A DNA stretch of 64,000 nucleotides from Moniliella sp. 'wahieum' (GCA_003971905.1 RSEE01000042.1:485421-549420), one strand, 5' to 3'. Counted from the stretch's first letter, positions 22,701 to 34,329 are shown. The notes: a model not told the origin generated them from the letters alone. Program-made: numbers and translations.

Positions 22701-25700
22701 GGGTTGGTGTTGGGGCCTGCGGGCCGGCCCAGTCTCAGCGCGGCTCCAACCCGCGCCCAGCGTCTCCTCCTCACACCACCACCAGCTCACAAGTCACCGA
22801 GGACGCCGACTCGTTCGATCGCGCTGCGACTGCGGCTACCCACCCCTACCACAATCGTGCCGGCACGGGCGGCGTACCGGCCGGCAGCCCGAGTGCCAGT
22901 GCGGGTACCTTGGCCGCCTCCTCCCCACCTCGTCGCACGCTACGCTCCCAGCCGCCTCGGCTGCTGCCCTGGTGCCCCCTGGGGCTGGCGTGGGCTGGGC
23001 CTTGGCCGGGGACGATGCAGAGCAGCTGCAGGCGCCCTTTACGCAGGACGACCTGGACATTATCTTTGCCCATGTGGAGGATATGGCGGTGCTGGCCATG
23101 TTGATGGCCGAGCGCTTGGAGGGGATTGCGCATGCGCTACCTTGATCTCGCCTCCGCCCGAAACAGCGTCCGTCGGGTCCACGTTGGCATCCGCCGGGTC
23201 GACGTTAAACCTCGGACCTTCCTATCCCTCAGCAGCCGGCCGAGCGCGGAGCAGGATGCGCAGCTGCAGGAGACGCTGCTTGACACCCCGGATCGCCCAG
23301 CGGCTTCCTCGTTGCCGGTGCCGGGGCTTGCCTCGGACCCCCTTGTCACACCAGCCTCAGCTCCAGCAACCTCACTGCCCCTCTCCCGGGCGCCTCTCCC
23401 GCTGCCGCCTCGGTCTGGGTCGCGGGCACACCGCGCCCGCGCAGCTCCAAGCCCGTCCTGCCCGCACAGATGGGCAAGGCGCTGGCCAAGTGTTTCCTTC
23501 GTATGGTGCGTTGTATTCTTCTCTTCGTTTTTTTGTTTCGTTGTTTGTTTGTCTGTTTGTCTGTATTTGTGCCGCACGGATCCCCTAACCCCCTTTTCTG
23601 CCGTTGTGCCGCTACGGATCGCTACCCCCTCTTGCTTGCCTTGCTTCGCGCGCAATGACAGATGCCAGAGATTGACGCGGTTTATACCGCCTACTTTACT
23701 GCCCACACCAAGTCGATCCAACGCCTGCACATGGTCAGCAAGCAGCCTGCCACCCGCGCCTTTTTGGCCCACGCCAATGCCGTCGCTCGAGTGCAGACCA
23801 CGTCATGGGACTTGCCCTCGCTCCTGATCAAACCGATCCAGCGGCTGCTCAAGTACCCACTGCTCTTACACCAGGTACTCAAAGCTACGCCCCTCAGCCT
23901 CGGCCAACCCGCCGACGTGGCTGGCAAACCTCCGCTTGGTTCGGAAGCGCCGAGTCCCACGAGAGCCTCGAGGCCCAACGCGCCGCCCTGACCATCGCAC
24001 AGGCCAAGGTGGAACAGTTGGTCGCCCGCCTCAATGCGCTTTTGGCCGCCGAGGGAGGCGTGCCCCACAAGAGCAAGAAGGGCCGTCGCCGCTTGCCGCA
24101 CTCGGGGCGGTTGTTCCGGCCGCCGAAACGCGGTGGCAAGGACAAGGATAAGGATAAGGACAATCACAATCACAAGGACAAGGACGAGGCGGCCGCGCGG
24201 GAAGCCAAGGAGGCCAAGGAGAAAGAGAAGGCCGATAAGATGGCCCGGCGCAAGACCACTCGGTTGCCCGCGATGGACATTGAGACGCTCCCTGAGCTGC
24301 AGCGTATCCGCCACCTCGCCCTCTCCCGGCGAGTCGGACGAGGTGGCAGAGCAGCTGAACGAGGTCCAGGTCCTGGGCACCTGCGCCATTGTTGTCCAAA
24401 GCGTCGCAGAACTGGATCAAGGCGCGAACGACATGCTCTGGAGTCAAATCCATCTCACCGAACGCTTTGTCGAGTTTGCCCGCCAGGGGCACACGTTGCG
24501 CTCCACCCGTCCTCGGCCACCGGCGCGCGCGCCACCACCCCAGGCGCGGGCGAGTGGTCCGAGGCCGACGCGGTGGGCATTGCGCATGCCAGCGCGTTCC
24601 TCTACCTTGTCCGCCACGGCATTGCGCTCAGCTGGCGCAGACTCGACCGTACGGTGCGGACCAAGGTGCAGCTCTTCTTGGCGGACGTGACCAAGGTGTG
24701 CTCGAGTGTGCTGACGCAGCACGCGCGGTCGTACGATGAGGCCAAGCGCGAGTTTTTGCGTTTGGAGCAGCGCTTTGTCGAGCCCCTGGCCATGGCCAGC
24801 TCCGAGTCGAAGCACCACCTCTCCTCGCTCGGTATCTCGGGCATGGCGCCGTCGGTGTCCAAGGCGGCGCTGACCGCGACAGAAGCCCATGCGGCCAGCT
24901 TCATGGCCCACCACGCCCAGCTGGCCGAGGAGTTGCCCATGCTCATCGACGGCGCCAAATACGCCATGGCACACATCATCCTCATCCTCGCCAATATCCA
25001 GGCCGCGTACTACCACGACGTGCACTCCAACTCGCTACGTTTTGGCACAACACCCACCCACCCTCTACCCCCCTTACTCCGCCACCTACTTTCGCTCCTT
25101 CCCGCCCTCCCTCCGCCCCGCCACTGCCCCCCTGCACATGCCCTCCAGTCCCAGTCCCACCCCCCGTCCCAGCCTTCTAACCCCTCCAAGCCCTCCCATC
25201 ACCACGCCTTCTCCACCGGCCCGGCCGCACGCGATCCTCCTCCCTCGCCTCCTCCCGCCACGCGTCCGTCTCCACCGACGCGTCTACGCTGTCGCTGCGC
25301 CCTCGGCTGCAGCTTCAGCCACAGGCTCAGCCGCTTCAGCCACAGCTCCAGTCACAGCTCTGGCCCGCGAGGGGGGCGGGAAAGACCCGCCGCCGCACCC
25401 TGCCCACCCCTCCGACGCCCCGTACCGCGCCCAGCCACTGCCCGCCGCCCGTCCGCCCCGCTGCCCCAGCGCGCCAACACGTTCGATTCCCAGCGCACGC
25501 CTACCCTGCGCAGCCCGGCTACCCCGCTCGCACCCGTACCTGCGCCGTGGTCCGACGCGCGCAGCACCCCACGCACCGTGCATCCCATTGCGCGCGTGCC
25601 CGAGCTGGGGAGGAGTTGGACTTGAGCCTGGCCCCTGTGGGTTCAGGCTCGGGATCGGGATCGGGATCGGGATCGGGTTCAGGCTCAGGCTCGGGTCGGG

Positions 25701-26392
25701 AGCGAGCGAACACAGTGCCAGTGGCGCACTGCATGCGTTCCCCTCGGCTGGGGGGGGGCGGAGCGGCGAAGCAGGTGCAGCCTTGGACGAGTCGCAGTTG
25801 CTCCCGCCCCGCGCAAGTACACCCGTTCCTCGGCCTCCTCCCTCGGCTCCACCCCGAGCAGGAACAGTCCCGTACCCTTCCCGTTGCCCGCACCTGCACT
25901 TGCACCTGCACCTGCAGCCGCACCGGGACCCGACCCTACGCCCGCGTCCGAACCTCGTCGCGTTCGCTCCCGGCCGCGCTTGCCGCGGCTCAGTATGCCG
26001 GCGCCATTAGCGCCCGGACCGGGATCCGACACGAGCACGAGCACGAGCGTGCCCGTCAACCCAGCCGTCACTGTGCTCAGCGCGTCCCCGCCTCGCTCTC
26101 CCCCACGGGGACAAGGGGACACGTGCCGCCCCTCCCTGCGCTCGCGCCCCCCACCGGCACGGTCGAGCGCAAACGTTCCTTGCTCCCTGGCCGCGGGGCA
26201 AGTCGCGCTCGCGCGTCGCGTCTGCGTCCGCGGCGTCTGGGGACTCGGCTGCGGGTGCGGGTGCGGGTGCGGGTGCGGGTGGGGTCAGCACACGCTTGGC
26301 CCGCAGTCGGAACCGCTCGCTTAAATTGGACGAGGGCGAGCGCGGGCGCGACACGCCCGACTTGCCCCCTTGGGCCTCGAGGGGGGAACTAG
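19736..26392 (+). CDS. large RhoGEF with DH and BAR domains (Tuba/Gef3-like), Pro-rich N-terminus
   Basis: A predicted guanine-nucleotide exchange factor for Rho/Cdc42 GTPases that may also sense membrane curvature. The DH domain begins KRAKVVYELWESEMRYAHDL (about 22,525-22,590) and continues through FTQDDLDIIFAHVEDMAVL and FTAHTKSIQRLHMVSKQPA to the hallmark LLIKPIQRLLKYPLLLHQVL (about 23,822-23,880). An intron at 23506-23661 (GTGCGT donor, CAG end) lies between FLRM and MPEIDAVY. A Lys/Asp-rich insert follows, then a helical region that fits a BAR domain (LVRHGIALSWRRLDRTVRTK to KYAMAHIILILANIQAAYYH, about 24,605-25,020). The N-terminal 2.7 kb and C-terminal 1.3 kb are Pro/Ser/Ala-rich low complexity with many frame changes. 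Start (19,736 or later) and end are therefore soft, and the N-terminal part could be a separate gene. Confidence 0.78.
25637..25700. repeat. GGGATC/GGCTCA hexamer array in the RhoGEF tail
   Basis: Tandem GGGATC units grade into GGCTCA units and are read as a (Gly-Ser)n stretch in one frame of the RhoGEF C-terminal region. A second array of GGGTGC units (Gly-Ala or Ala-Gly coding) is at about 26,252-26,282. Confidence 0.85.
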
Positions 26393-27696
26393 CCATGAGG
26401 TTTGAGGCTCGAGGTTCGAGGGACCTGGAGTTTGGAGCTTGAGGCTTCGCATGCCGTGCGCGGAGAAGCGAGGCTGGCGGATTGCGCGCTCGCGCTGTGC
26501 GTGGTGCGTGGTGCAGGTGCTAGTGAGGAGTGAGATGTGGGGAGTGAGGAGTGAGGGCGGGATGGGCCAGCGCGGTGGAGCAGCTGTGCGCCCACTGTCT
26601 TGTTTGGCTCGCATTTTGCCTCCCCTTCCTCTTCCTCTTGCTTTTGCTCTTCTCTCTTCCTCTTCCTTTTCCTCTTCCCTTTCCCCTCCCTTTCCCATAC
26701 CCCCCCTCCCCCTCCTCGCTGCCTTCGTTTCAGACACCCTTTCTCTCTGCGCCTTGCGCCTGTGGCGGGAACGGCAATACCATGGTATACGGTAGGCCGG
26801 GCTTGGTCTTGGTCTTGGTCCTGGTCTGGCTCCTGGCCTGGCTCCCCCCTTGATTGATGCAGAGGTCAATGTCGATGATGCGATGATGGATCGTGATGAG
26901 CAGCGGGATCATTCTTAGTGTTGATCCCATGCCTCCGTGGGTGCGTGGGCGCATGGGGGGGGGGGCAAGACTGCATTCTAGTCCGCCATTCATCATCCAC
27001 GTCCTCCGTAGGTCAGCACTTTTATGCGTACTAGTAGTCCTCCCCAGTCACTCGGCCACTCTGTCGCCCTGTTACTCGGTCGCTCGGTCTCGGGCACTCT
27101 CCTTCGTTGGTTGGCAGATGGTTTGTGGGCTAGCTGTAACCAGGGCCGCCCGCGCGCCCTCTTCCAACGTGGTCATGCGCGTGGGGGGCACGTCCCACCT
27201 CGTCTCGCCTCGCGCCGTGGGGTGCGTGCACGCCCGCCGGCCCACTTGCGTCGGCCAACCCACCCTCCCAGTCGTCACGACACACTCTAATACGATCGTA
27301 GCCAACCGATTGTATCCATCCGATTGTAGCCATACTACTATTGTAGCCTCCACAGGGCACTCGCGGCTCTGCCTCTGTCCATTCCCTTGCACCCCCCTCC
27401 TTCCCCGCCGCCCCCCCTCCACGCGGCGCAACCGGACGAGGCGGGTCGGGGTGGCGAGGCGTGGAACGTGTAACTGACGCTCTTCTTATCGATGGAGCAG
27501 AACTTGTGCTACGTTGGACGTTGAACGTGAGGCTTGAGGGACGTCGGACGTCGGATGCCTATTTCCCAATGTCGGGCACCAGCGACTGCTTTCCCGCTTG
27601 TCCTCTCCCGCCCACCGGGCTTCTGGGATTCATCCTCCCTCTTCCATCCTCTCTTCCACCTTTCATTCGTGCTTCCTTTGTGCTTCGGATCGTGCG
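26393..27696. other. intergenic with pyrimidine-rich tracts
   Basis: About 1.3 kb between convergent genes. It contains a CTTCCTCTTCC-type tract (26,620-26,720) and TCTTGG/TCCTGG repeats (26,806-26,845). A 194-residue frame at 26893-27477 has no family features and is not called. Confidence 0.5.
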
Positions 27697-28642
27697 TCAG
27701 GAGGAGGAGGAAGCCGGCGCAGGTTCACTAGAGGCTTGGTTCGCCGAGTGGGAAGGCGCTGACTTGGTATCAGGTGGGGTCGATGCTGCTGCTCCTGCTG
27801 CTCCTGCTGCTCCTGTCGCTCCTGCTGCTCCTGTCGCTCCTGCTGCTCCTGCTGCTCCTGTTGCTCCTGTCGCTCCTGCTGCTCCTGTTGCTCCTGTTGC
27901 TCCTGATGCTCCTGCCACCGTCGGAGAGCGAGCGGGATTGGTGGGCAGGGCCGGCGTTGGCTTTTTGCGCACAAGGCCCAATCCCAACGTATCCCTCTTG
28001 CGTTTGGCCGGTTTGGCCTTCAGTTTGGGTGGTAAGGCAGCGGAAGAGGAAGCCGAGGCGCGCGGGGCCGATGAGGAGGTGGTGGAGGCAGAGACCGAGC
28101 CTAGGGCGGAAGCAAGGGGCGGTACGGTGTTGGGGGTCACACGGGGCGCCTTACTTGGCCGTGCGCGTTCTTCTGCTTGGCGTCGAAAGCGTTCCAACTC
28201 GGCCTGTTCCGCCCGCGCCGCCTCTTGCTCGGCGTTGCGTCGCTTGGTTTCCACCTCGGACAAAAACTGCGACTCGGCTACATCGATCCCGCGAAACTGG
28301 TTGGCCAGCCGATACTTTTCTTCGTGCGCTTCTTGCTTGGCATCCTTGTTGGCCTTGAGCTGTTCCCACAGCGTGCGTGGATCGTACGGCGCAGCTTCCT
28401 CCTGGTCTTCTGGCGGAGGCGTCTTGCCCATCCTGCCCACACAGTGCACCGCCCCCTCAGGCTGTCAGTACAACGGATCCAAGGATACCCTGCCACGCGG
28501 TCGGGATGCGCTCCATCGCCAGGCCAACCTACCGCTCGTACGCCTCCTTGATCTCACGCTGGCGGCGCTGCTGCGCCTCGGTCAGCTCGGTCTGGGAGAC
28601 GAAGCGGGACGCGACAGAGCCAGTGGGAGGAGGGACACTCAT
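27697..28642 (-). CDS. FAM192A: FAM192A/NIP30 (PSME3IP1)-family protein
   Basis: The family is a small nuclear protein that in animals binds the proteasome activator PA28-gamma; its role in fungi is not established. Exon 1 starts at ATG 28642 (MSVPPPTGSVASRFVSQTEL, then AQQRRQREIKEAYER). An intron at 28433-28532 (GTAGGT donor, TACTGAC branch, GGCAG end) leads to the NIP30 core: PYDPRTLWEQLKANKDAKQE, then KYRLANQFRGIDVAESQFL, then SEVETKRRNAEQE. This matches the order SLYERLQEQKD, MVRGLDEDET, FLDEV in the animal protein. The second half is basic (LPPKLKAKPAKRKRD), then a Gly-Ala-Thr repeat, then a Ser-rich end. Unlike its neighbours this gene reads cleanly across both exons with no frame break. 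Confidence 0.85.
27785..27915. repeat. CTCCTGCTG/CTCCTGTCG minisatellite in the FAM192A-like gene
   Basis: About 14 nine-base units, CTCCTGCTG and CTCCTGTCG/CTCCTGTTG in varying order. On the minus strand they encode a Gly-Ala-Thr/Gly-Ala-Ala repeat. The unit length is a multiple of three, so expansion keeps the frame. Confidence 0.9.
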
Positions 28643-29321
28643 TGCGCCGGCAGTTGGCGTTGGAACGTTTGGTAGGTGGGAGTGGGGTGTTGGCGGCGCC
28701 CCGGACGTGCTCTTCGCGTCGCCTGCCGACATCCTCGGCCCCGAGATGGCGGCCCGAGGCAGCCTGAAATGTTGCCACGGGGTGGGGAAGATATCACGTG
28801 ACCTCCCGCAACATACCCAAAGACCAGCCAAATGCTGCCCCCTGCATTAGTAGCCACTCCACTCCACTCCGGTGCGGGCACCATCCTCGTGGTGGTGGCC
28901 ACTGCCCCCCCCCGCAGCCGGCGTTGTCCGTCCCACGGCCAGTCGGAGCGGTAGGACGGGCGGCGGAGCGGCGTGGCTGGAATCGGGCGTGAGGGTGAGT
29001 TGGCCCCAGGGCGAGACCAATGGACGTGCGCCGCACCGTCGTCGGGCTGGCAACCCGGGGTGCATGCCACCAGCGTCTCAAAACATCCCCCTCAGCCCCT
29101 ATCATCATCTCTGCTGCGCGCGCCCCTGGCGTGCGGATCATCGTCGGACGCAAATGATCCAGCGGCGTCTCCGTACTGTACACCACTGTGCACGGGCCAA
29201 ATCTGTGGGTGTACCCACCTGAGAAGGTAGCAGCAGAGAGCACCCGTTTGGTGGAGAAGTCGAGTATAGGTCAAATAGGTCGAGTATGCGCAGTGACTAG
29301 TGACCTGGCTCTGCTCTGCGT
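28643..29321. other. intergenic
   Basis: Upstream of the FAM192A-like gene. A short CACTCC block lies at 28855-28868. No gene is supported. Confidence 0.45.
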
Positions 29322-29324
29322 TTA

Positions 29325-29530
29325 GTACAATGTGGCGGGATTAGGACCGGGAAGGCACCTATATTCTCTAAGGCACAGAACAATCAGCGAGTGAATATGA
29401 TACGCAAGGAACAAGGCGAACGAAAAGTACGGGAAAGGGAAGGGGAAGGACAGGTGGTGGCAAAGAGGGCAGTACACGCAGTGGAGGAGGGGATGTACGC
29501 GTGACCTGCTGGCCTGTGCGCAACAACTCG
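29325..29530 (-). repeat. dispersed repeat, copy 1
   Basis: About 200 bases that, read on the minus strand, align with 62265-62475 (plus strand). Shared blocks include CAGGCCAGCAGG, GCCACCACCT-TCCTTCCC, CTCGCTGAT and TTAGAGA-TATAGGTG, in the same order and spacing. By eye roughly three quarters of positions agree. It is not coding in either copy. It could be part of a solo LTR or a subtelomere-derived element. Confidence 0.75.
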
Positions 29531-29857
29531 AAGGTCCAGCTTTCACAACTACGAATCAGCAGGCCTCAGCCTCAGTCCCAACGCCGCCAGCTGACGTGGC
29601 ACGAATGACAACATCATCGACCATTGCTCTCCTTCCCCGCAATCCCACATCGGCGTCACATGCGCCCTGCGCCTACCACCAACAATCACCATCACCAGTC
29701 CTGTCAGCTCTCATGTCACAATCCCCGAGCCTGGCGCGTTCTATTCATCGCCTACACAACAAGCTGCAGCGGGGGGCGTTCGTTTTTGGCTTCATGGTTT
29801 GATTGGGCAATATGTGGGGTTCCATACAGAGTGCAAGGGCAACCATCTAGCGCTCAG
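29531..29857. other. intergenic, 3' side of HADH gene
   Basis: Short spacer between the dispersed repeat and the HADH stop. No coding is supported. Confidence 0.45.
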
Positions 29858-30827
29858 TTACTTCTTGTAGTTGTAAAAGCCCTCGCCCGTCTTGCGTCCC
29901 AGCTTGCCCTCGGCCACGAGTTGGTCCAGGATGGGAATCGACTCCACCACGTCATCGGTCAGGCCCGACTTGCCCACATACTCAGCCTTCCAGCCGAGGA
30001 GAATGTTGCGCAGCGTGTCGAGGCCGACCATGTCCGAGAGCTCAAAGGGCCCCATGGGGTACCCAGCGCCCAACTTCATGGCAATGTCAATGTCTTCCTT
30101 GTCGGCCTCGCCGCGCTGAGCAAGGCGGATGGCGTCGGCCATGTAGGGCACCAGCAGACGGTTGACAATAAAGCCTGGCGTGTCCTTGCACCGGGCGGGG
30201 GTCTTGCCCATGCGCTTGGCCACATCCAGCAACTCGTTAAACGTCTCCTCCGACGTCTCGTTGGTCCGGATCACCTCAATCAGCTTCATCTGCGGCACGG
30301 GGTTAAACGCATGGAAGCCAGCAAACTTTTCCGGGTGCGGCACAGCCTCAGCAATGCTGGCAATGGAGAGAGAGGAGGTGTTGGAGGCCAAAATGGTGTG
30401 GGCAGGCACCGTCTCGGCAATCGAGGCAAACAACTTGCGCTTAATCTCCACATTCTCCACGATCGCCTCCACCACCAGGTCCGACTGGGCCAGCGCGGGC
30501 TTGGCATCAGTGGTCCAGGTAATCGAGTCGGCCACCTTGGCCGCCCAGGGAGCCTGCTCCGCCTCGGGCAGCTTCTTCTTGGCAATGCGCTGCGCCGACT
30601 TGAGCACAATCGCATGGCCCTTCTTGAGCGCGTCGGCAGACGTGTCGGCAATGGTGACCTGGAAACCGTTCTGGGCCATGACCTGGCCAATGCCCGAGCC
30701 CATCAGGCCGGCACCAAAGATGGTGACGTTGTTGACCTGGGCGGCGGTGGCAGAGGTGGAGAGGGCGCGCGGGGGCGGCGGCCAGGCCGGCGCGGGGGGC
30801 AGAGCGGGCAGCAGCGAAGAGAACCAT
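29858..30827 (-). CDS. mitochondrial short-chain 3-hydroxyacyl-CoA dehydrogenase
   Basis: Oxidises L-3-hydroxyacyl-CoA to 3-ketoacyl-CoA with NAD+, the third step of beta-oxidation. The start ATG 30827 gives a basic, Ala-rich targeting peptide (MVLFAAARSAPRAGL). A frame break at about 30,765 follows, then ALSTSATAAQ and the Rossmann motif VTIFGAGLMGSGIGQVMAQ. Family blocks follow without further breaks: DLVVEAIVENVEIKRKLF, ILASNTSSLSIASIA, the catalytic His region FAGFHAFNPVPQMKLIEVI, PGFIVNRLLVPYMADAI, KLGAGYPMGPFELSDMVGLD, and the end GEGFYNYKK with stop at 29858-29860. The length is about 310 residues, as expected. A promoter TATA candidate (CTTATAC, minus strand) lies at about 30,880. The peroxisomal PMP47-type carrier in the same window serves the related peroxisomal pathway. 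Confidence 0.95.
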
Positions 30828-31891
30828 GGCGGGTGGTGGTGGTGGTGGTGGAGAGAGGCAAGAGGGGGTGGGGCGGGGGGTAGTATAAGAAGGTTCGCCG
30901 GCCAGCCCACTCTGAAGCGGTGCTGTGACATGTGAACGCGGAACGCACCGGGCCGGTCGGTGCGCTTGGGCCCGCCCGGCGGAGCGCCGAGCCGGATGCC
31001 GGCAACCCTAGGGGGGGGGGGGTGGCTGAGTACGCGCTGAGTACAAGGAACGCCCCGCTGGGGGTGATGTGGGTGGTGTGTGTGATGTGGGTGGCATGTG
31101 ATGTGATGGATGTCCACGGAGGCAGTCGAGTGGCAACCAGCAAGCGATAATTGATGTCGATAAGATAATGGAACCAGCCAGGGGGTACGTGCTTCCGCAC
31201 CTTCACCACCACCACCACCACCACCCGCCCCGGCGCACAGGGCAAGCGACGTGCCCTCCACCTCCCGTGGCCGATGCCCTTTGCGCCGCGATTCCTGGCA
31301 CTCGGACTCAGACGATAGCCATGCTGGCGACCCAAACTGCCCCACTCGCCCTAGCCTCCGCCGCTGCCTGACTCAACCGTCGCCCGCCGAGCGCGTTCCC
31401 TTGCCTCCATCCCACCCTGCTCTTCCTTCCCCCCACCCTCCCACGTACTCTTATCGTGTGAGGACGAGATGGCCCCGACCCCGACACGCCTTCGTCCTGC
31501 GCCGATGCACCAGCCCCCACGCCGAGCCTGAGGCGCTCGAGAGCTGCTCTCTCTATTCGCATCGCAGCCCCAGCTGGGCCCGCCGGGCAAGCACCAAGCC
31601 TAGCACGCTCCTCAGCGTCGATTCGACTCCCAGTGCGCTTTCTCTCCGCGCTTTTCTTCTGCTTGCGTCTGGCCGATTCCCTCGGCTGCAGACAATTTAG
31701 TTGTCTCTATCTATTTTTCTCTATGTGGGGGGATGGGCTGCGCCCGAGCGGTAGCAGGGGGTTCCTTTTTGCACGTCGTTTTTGGGCATCTCCTGGTTGG
31801 ACAGTTTGGGGGAGCTCTGGAAGTCGCTGTTGAGGGTAGAGACAACAGATATTTTGATCGATTAAGATTAAACAAAAAAAGTGCGAAGTGG
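30828..31891. other. intergenic with uncertain short ORFs
   Basis: Holds a GTGATGTGGGTGG-type word cluster (31,060-31,110) and CCACCACCA repeats (31,205-31,230). Overlapping plus-strand frames at 31,168-31,700 (Ser/Pro/Arg-rich) could be a small gene, but no start, domain or splice structure stands out. Confidence 0.4.
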
Positions 31892-34290
31892 TTACGTGCC
31901 AAGGAGATAACCAGACCCCAGTCCGTGAAATGTGAAGCGCGTCAAACACAGCAGGGAAATAACGCCAGCAAAACAAGTGCCACAGGACGTGCGAGAGGAA
32001 CAGAGCGAGAGAGAGAGAGAGAAAATAAGAATGCGGGGGGAGGTGAAGTTACGGATCCAAGGTACGAGAGCACGAGGCCAGATCAAGTTGAACGCCTTGT
32101 CGCGTTGGGCCATGTTGGAAAACGTGAGGGGTTTGCCATCAATCCGGACCAACTGGAGTCCCGTCGACTGCCACAAAAACAACCGGTTGCTCTTGGTTTT
32201 GACCAGCGTCGCAAGTGCCCAAAGGGGGTGACGTCAATATGGTTGTCGGGGTGCTCGGCCGCGACGGCGGCTTGCAGCGACGCAATGTCCAACCTGCCTT
32301 TGCCCTCGGCCAACGACCCAGGCTTGCTCCCGGTGGCCGACCCCACCGCCCGCGGCGTGGCACTACCATCGCCCCGCCCGACGACGCTCGGGCTTGGCGG
32401 AGGAAGCGACCGGGAGCGACAAAGGGCCGGACGGTGCGCGCGCGACCGACGTGTGCAGACCACAAAGTAGATGCCTTGGTTGGTCACATGCAGAAAAGCC
32501 TGGTGTATGGCGGTGATGACAGAAAAGGAGCCCAGTTTGCGCGGTTTGGACCGCCACCTCGGCCTCGGCGCCAAGCGGCACAGCGAGCGAGCCGGAATCG
32601 GACGCCGGGTAGCCCGCGCCCGACTCGGAACTCTGCCCCGGATTCGATTCGCTCGTCCGCTCCGCATCGCGCAGCCCTGCACGCACGGGCGTCGATCCAC
32701 CCGCCCAGGCTTCGTCCCGTTCCCAAGCTCCTCGCCTTTCGCCCCGTCCTCCGATGGGTCGCCAGGCAGCGGGGCTGGGTCCGGGGCCCGGGTCCGTCCG
32801 CCTTTGCCCGCGGCGCGTTTTCGTTTGGTGCTGGCCCAGGTCTGGCGGCGGGCGAGGTCGAGTTCGAGTTCGCGCTTGTGGCGGTCGCGAAGGATGGAGA
32901 TGGCGAATTGGGCGTCGGTGGGACACCCAGAGGACCCACCAGAGCGGTTGAGCGGTCGACGGTAGCGCGGGTAGTAAAATTGGAGCGGGAAGAGCGCAAA
33001 GGCGAAAAAGCCAAGACCAAACAAGAAGGTTTTCCATACCGTGTGGCATCTGCCCAGCTCACCCACAGTCCACACACTCAACAAGCCAATTGTGCGTTGC
33101 GTCGCAGGCGGATTGCGCCACAAGATCAAACTCTTGACTTTTTCGTGCAAATCCGCCAAATCGCCCAACAACATCTGCGTCGGACTGCCAAAGGCATCGA
33201 CCCATTGCTTGTAAATGTGCAGAATGTCCAGACGCGATGACGCCGAAGAGTCGCACTCACCTTTTCCGCCTCGGCACTGCGACGCATCCGTCGCAACACA
33301 TTGTTCCGCACCACGCTGATCTCAGGAGGAAAGAACGGAAGCGACAGACATGATCTGAGCAGGGGGCACACAGCGTCGATCCCCGGCAAATATGGGGAAA
33401 ACAGAGGTACAAAGGTAGGGCGTGGTTAGTCCCCCCGTGGCACTTGCCTATTATACTCGGCCATCCCAAACCCCAGACGGGCGCCTCGGAGAGAAAATAC
33501 GTACAGATCAGATAGAGGAACAAGGCCGTGGGCAAAAGATCGGCGTACCACAAGATAAGACGCCATGGCCACCGACGAGGTCCGTTTGGGATTGCGCCAG
33601 GTCAAGAGTGCTTGGAGGTCGAGAAAGAATTGTTCCCAAAACGGAGCAATGACGTAGAGACGCATCAGATGCGTCCGACTCACGCTTTCGCGGTAGCCCG
33701 CATTGGGACTGTGTCCAGTTCTTCCGGCGCATAGCGCTCCAGCAACGCCAGCAGGTACGCAATCGCAAATGCGACCCCATCGACGTGCTCGTCATCGTCT
33801 TCCTCCGCCTCGTCCCGCACGTCGGGTCTCGAGATTGGCATGGCCGGTGGAGGGTCCGGTGGCGGCTGCTCGGGATCGTGGTGCTTGGCCTTGTGCAGCA
33901 CAGCTTGGAAACTGGACCGCTTCAACCTTTCGGGCGTCGGGCCAGTGGCCGGTCGGACGCGCGGGCGGGGGCGGACGACGACGATGCAACTCTGGCTGGA
34001 CCGCGATGTTGCTTCGGCCTCGGCGGCGAGCATGGCGCGCAAGCCACGATCAATGTGTGTGATCAACGAGTTGCCCTGCTGGCCCTTGGCGATCCGTTGC
34101 GCTTCCTCGTCCGGCACACGGAAATCCGACCATTGCGGCATACGACTCTTGACTGCACTCCGGCGCCTGGGATATCGACTTGGCGGGTATACTTGCCAAA
34201 CGACTTGAGAAACTCGTCGACTTCAATCTGCTCCAATTCCAACAGCGGCTCGTCCAGCTTCGGATTCGCTTTGCCACTCACCGTGCTCAT
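31892..34290 (-). CDS. GRAM-domain membrane protein, GRAMD4-like
   Basis: GRAMD4-type proteins sit on mitochondrial or ER membranes through hydrophobic segments and carry a C-terminal GRAM lipid-binding domain. ATG 34290 gives MSTVSGKANPKLDEPLLELE, then, after a frame break near 34,150, a soluble part ending with helices (GVAFAIAYLLALLERYAPEE). A membrane-proximal part follows (SRTHLMRLYVIAPFWEQFFL then DLQALLTWRNP), a hydrophobic segment (LPTALFLYLICTYFL), and, past an intron near 33,390-33,250, a second pair (VWTVGELGRCHTVWKTFLFG then LGFFAFALFPLQFYYPRYRR). The last part carries the GRAM-like block: FLHVTNQGIYFVVC, a Ser-rich insert, then TKSNRLFLWQSTGLQLVRID with SNMAQRDKAFNLIW. Frame breaks are frequent. 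The GRAM assignment rests on the pattern of a hydrophobic membrane unit plus this block, not on a single signature. Confidence 0.6.
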
Positions 34291-34329
34291 GTGCGACAGG
34301 GCTAAACTTTCACCACTGCGCTCGTAGAT

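Noticed and set aside
26893-27477. 194-residue plus-strand frame between the RhoGEF and the FAM192A-like gene
   Set aside because: No domain, no splice structure, mixed low-complexity composition; likely chance frame in GC-rich DNA.
31610-31640. GATTCGACTCC, considered as a tRNA B box
   Set aside because: Flanking bases do not pair as a T-stem and no A box is at the right distance.
32083-33174. Single 363-residue minus-strand frame as a complete gene
   Set aside because: It is only part of the GRAM-type gene; the membrane segments and the GRAM block switch frames across it.
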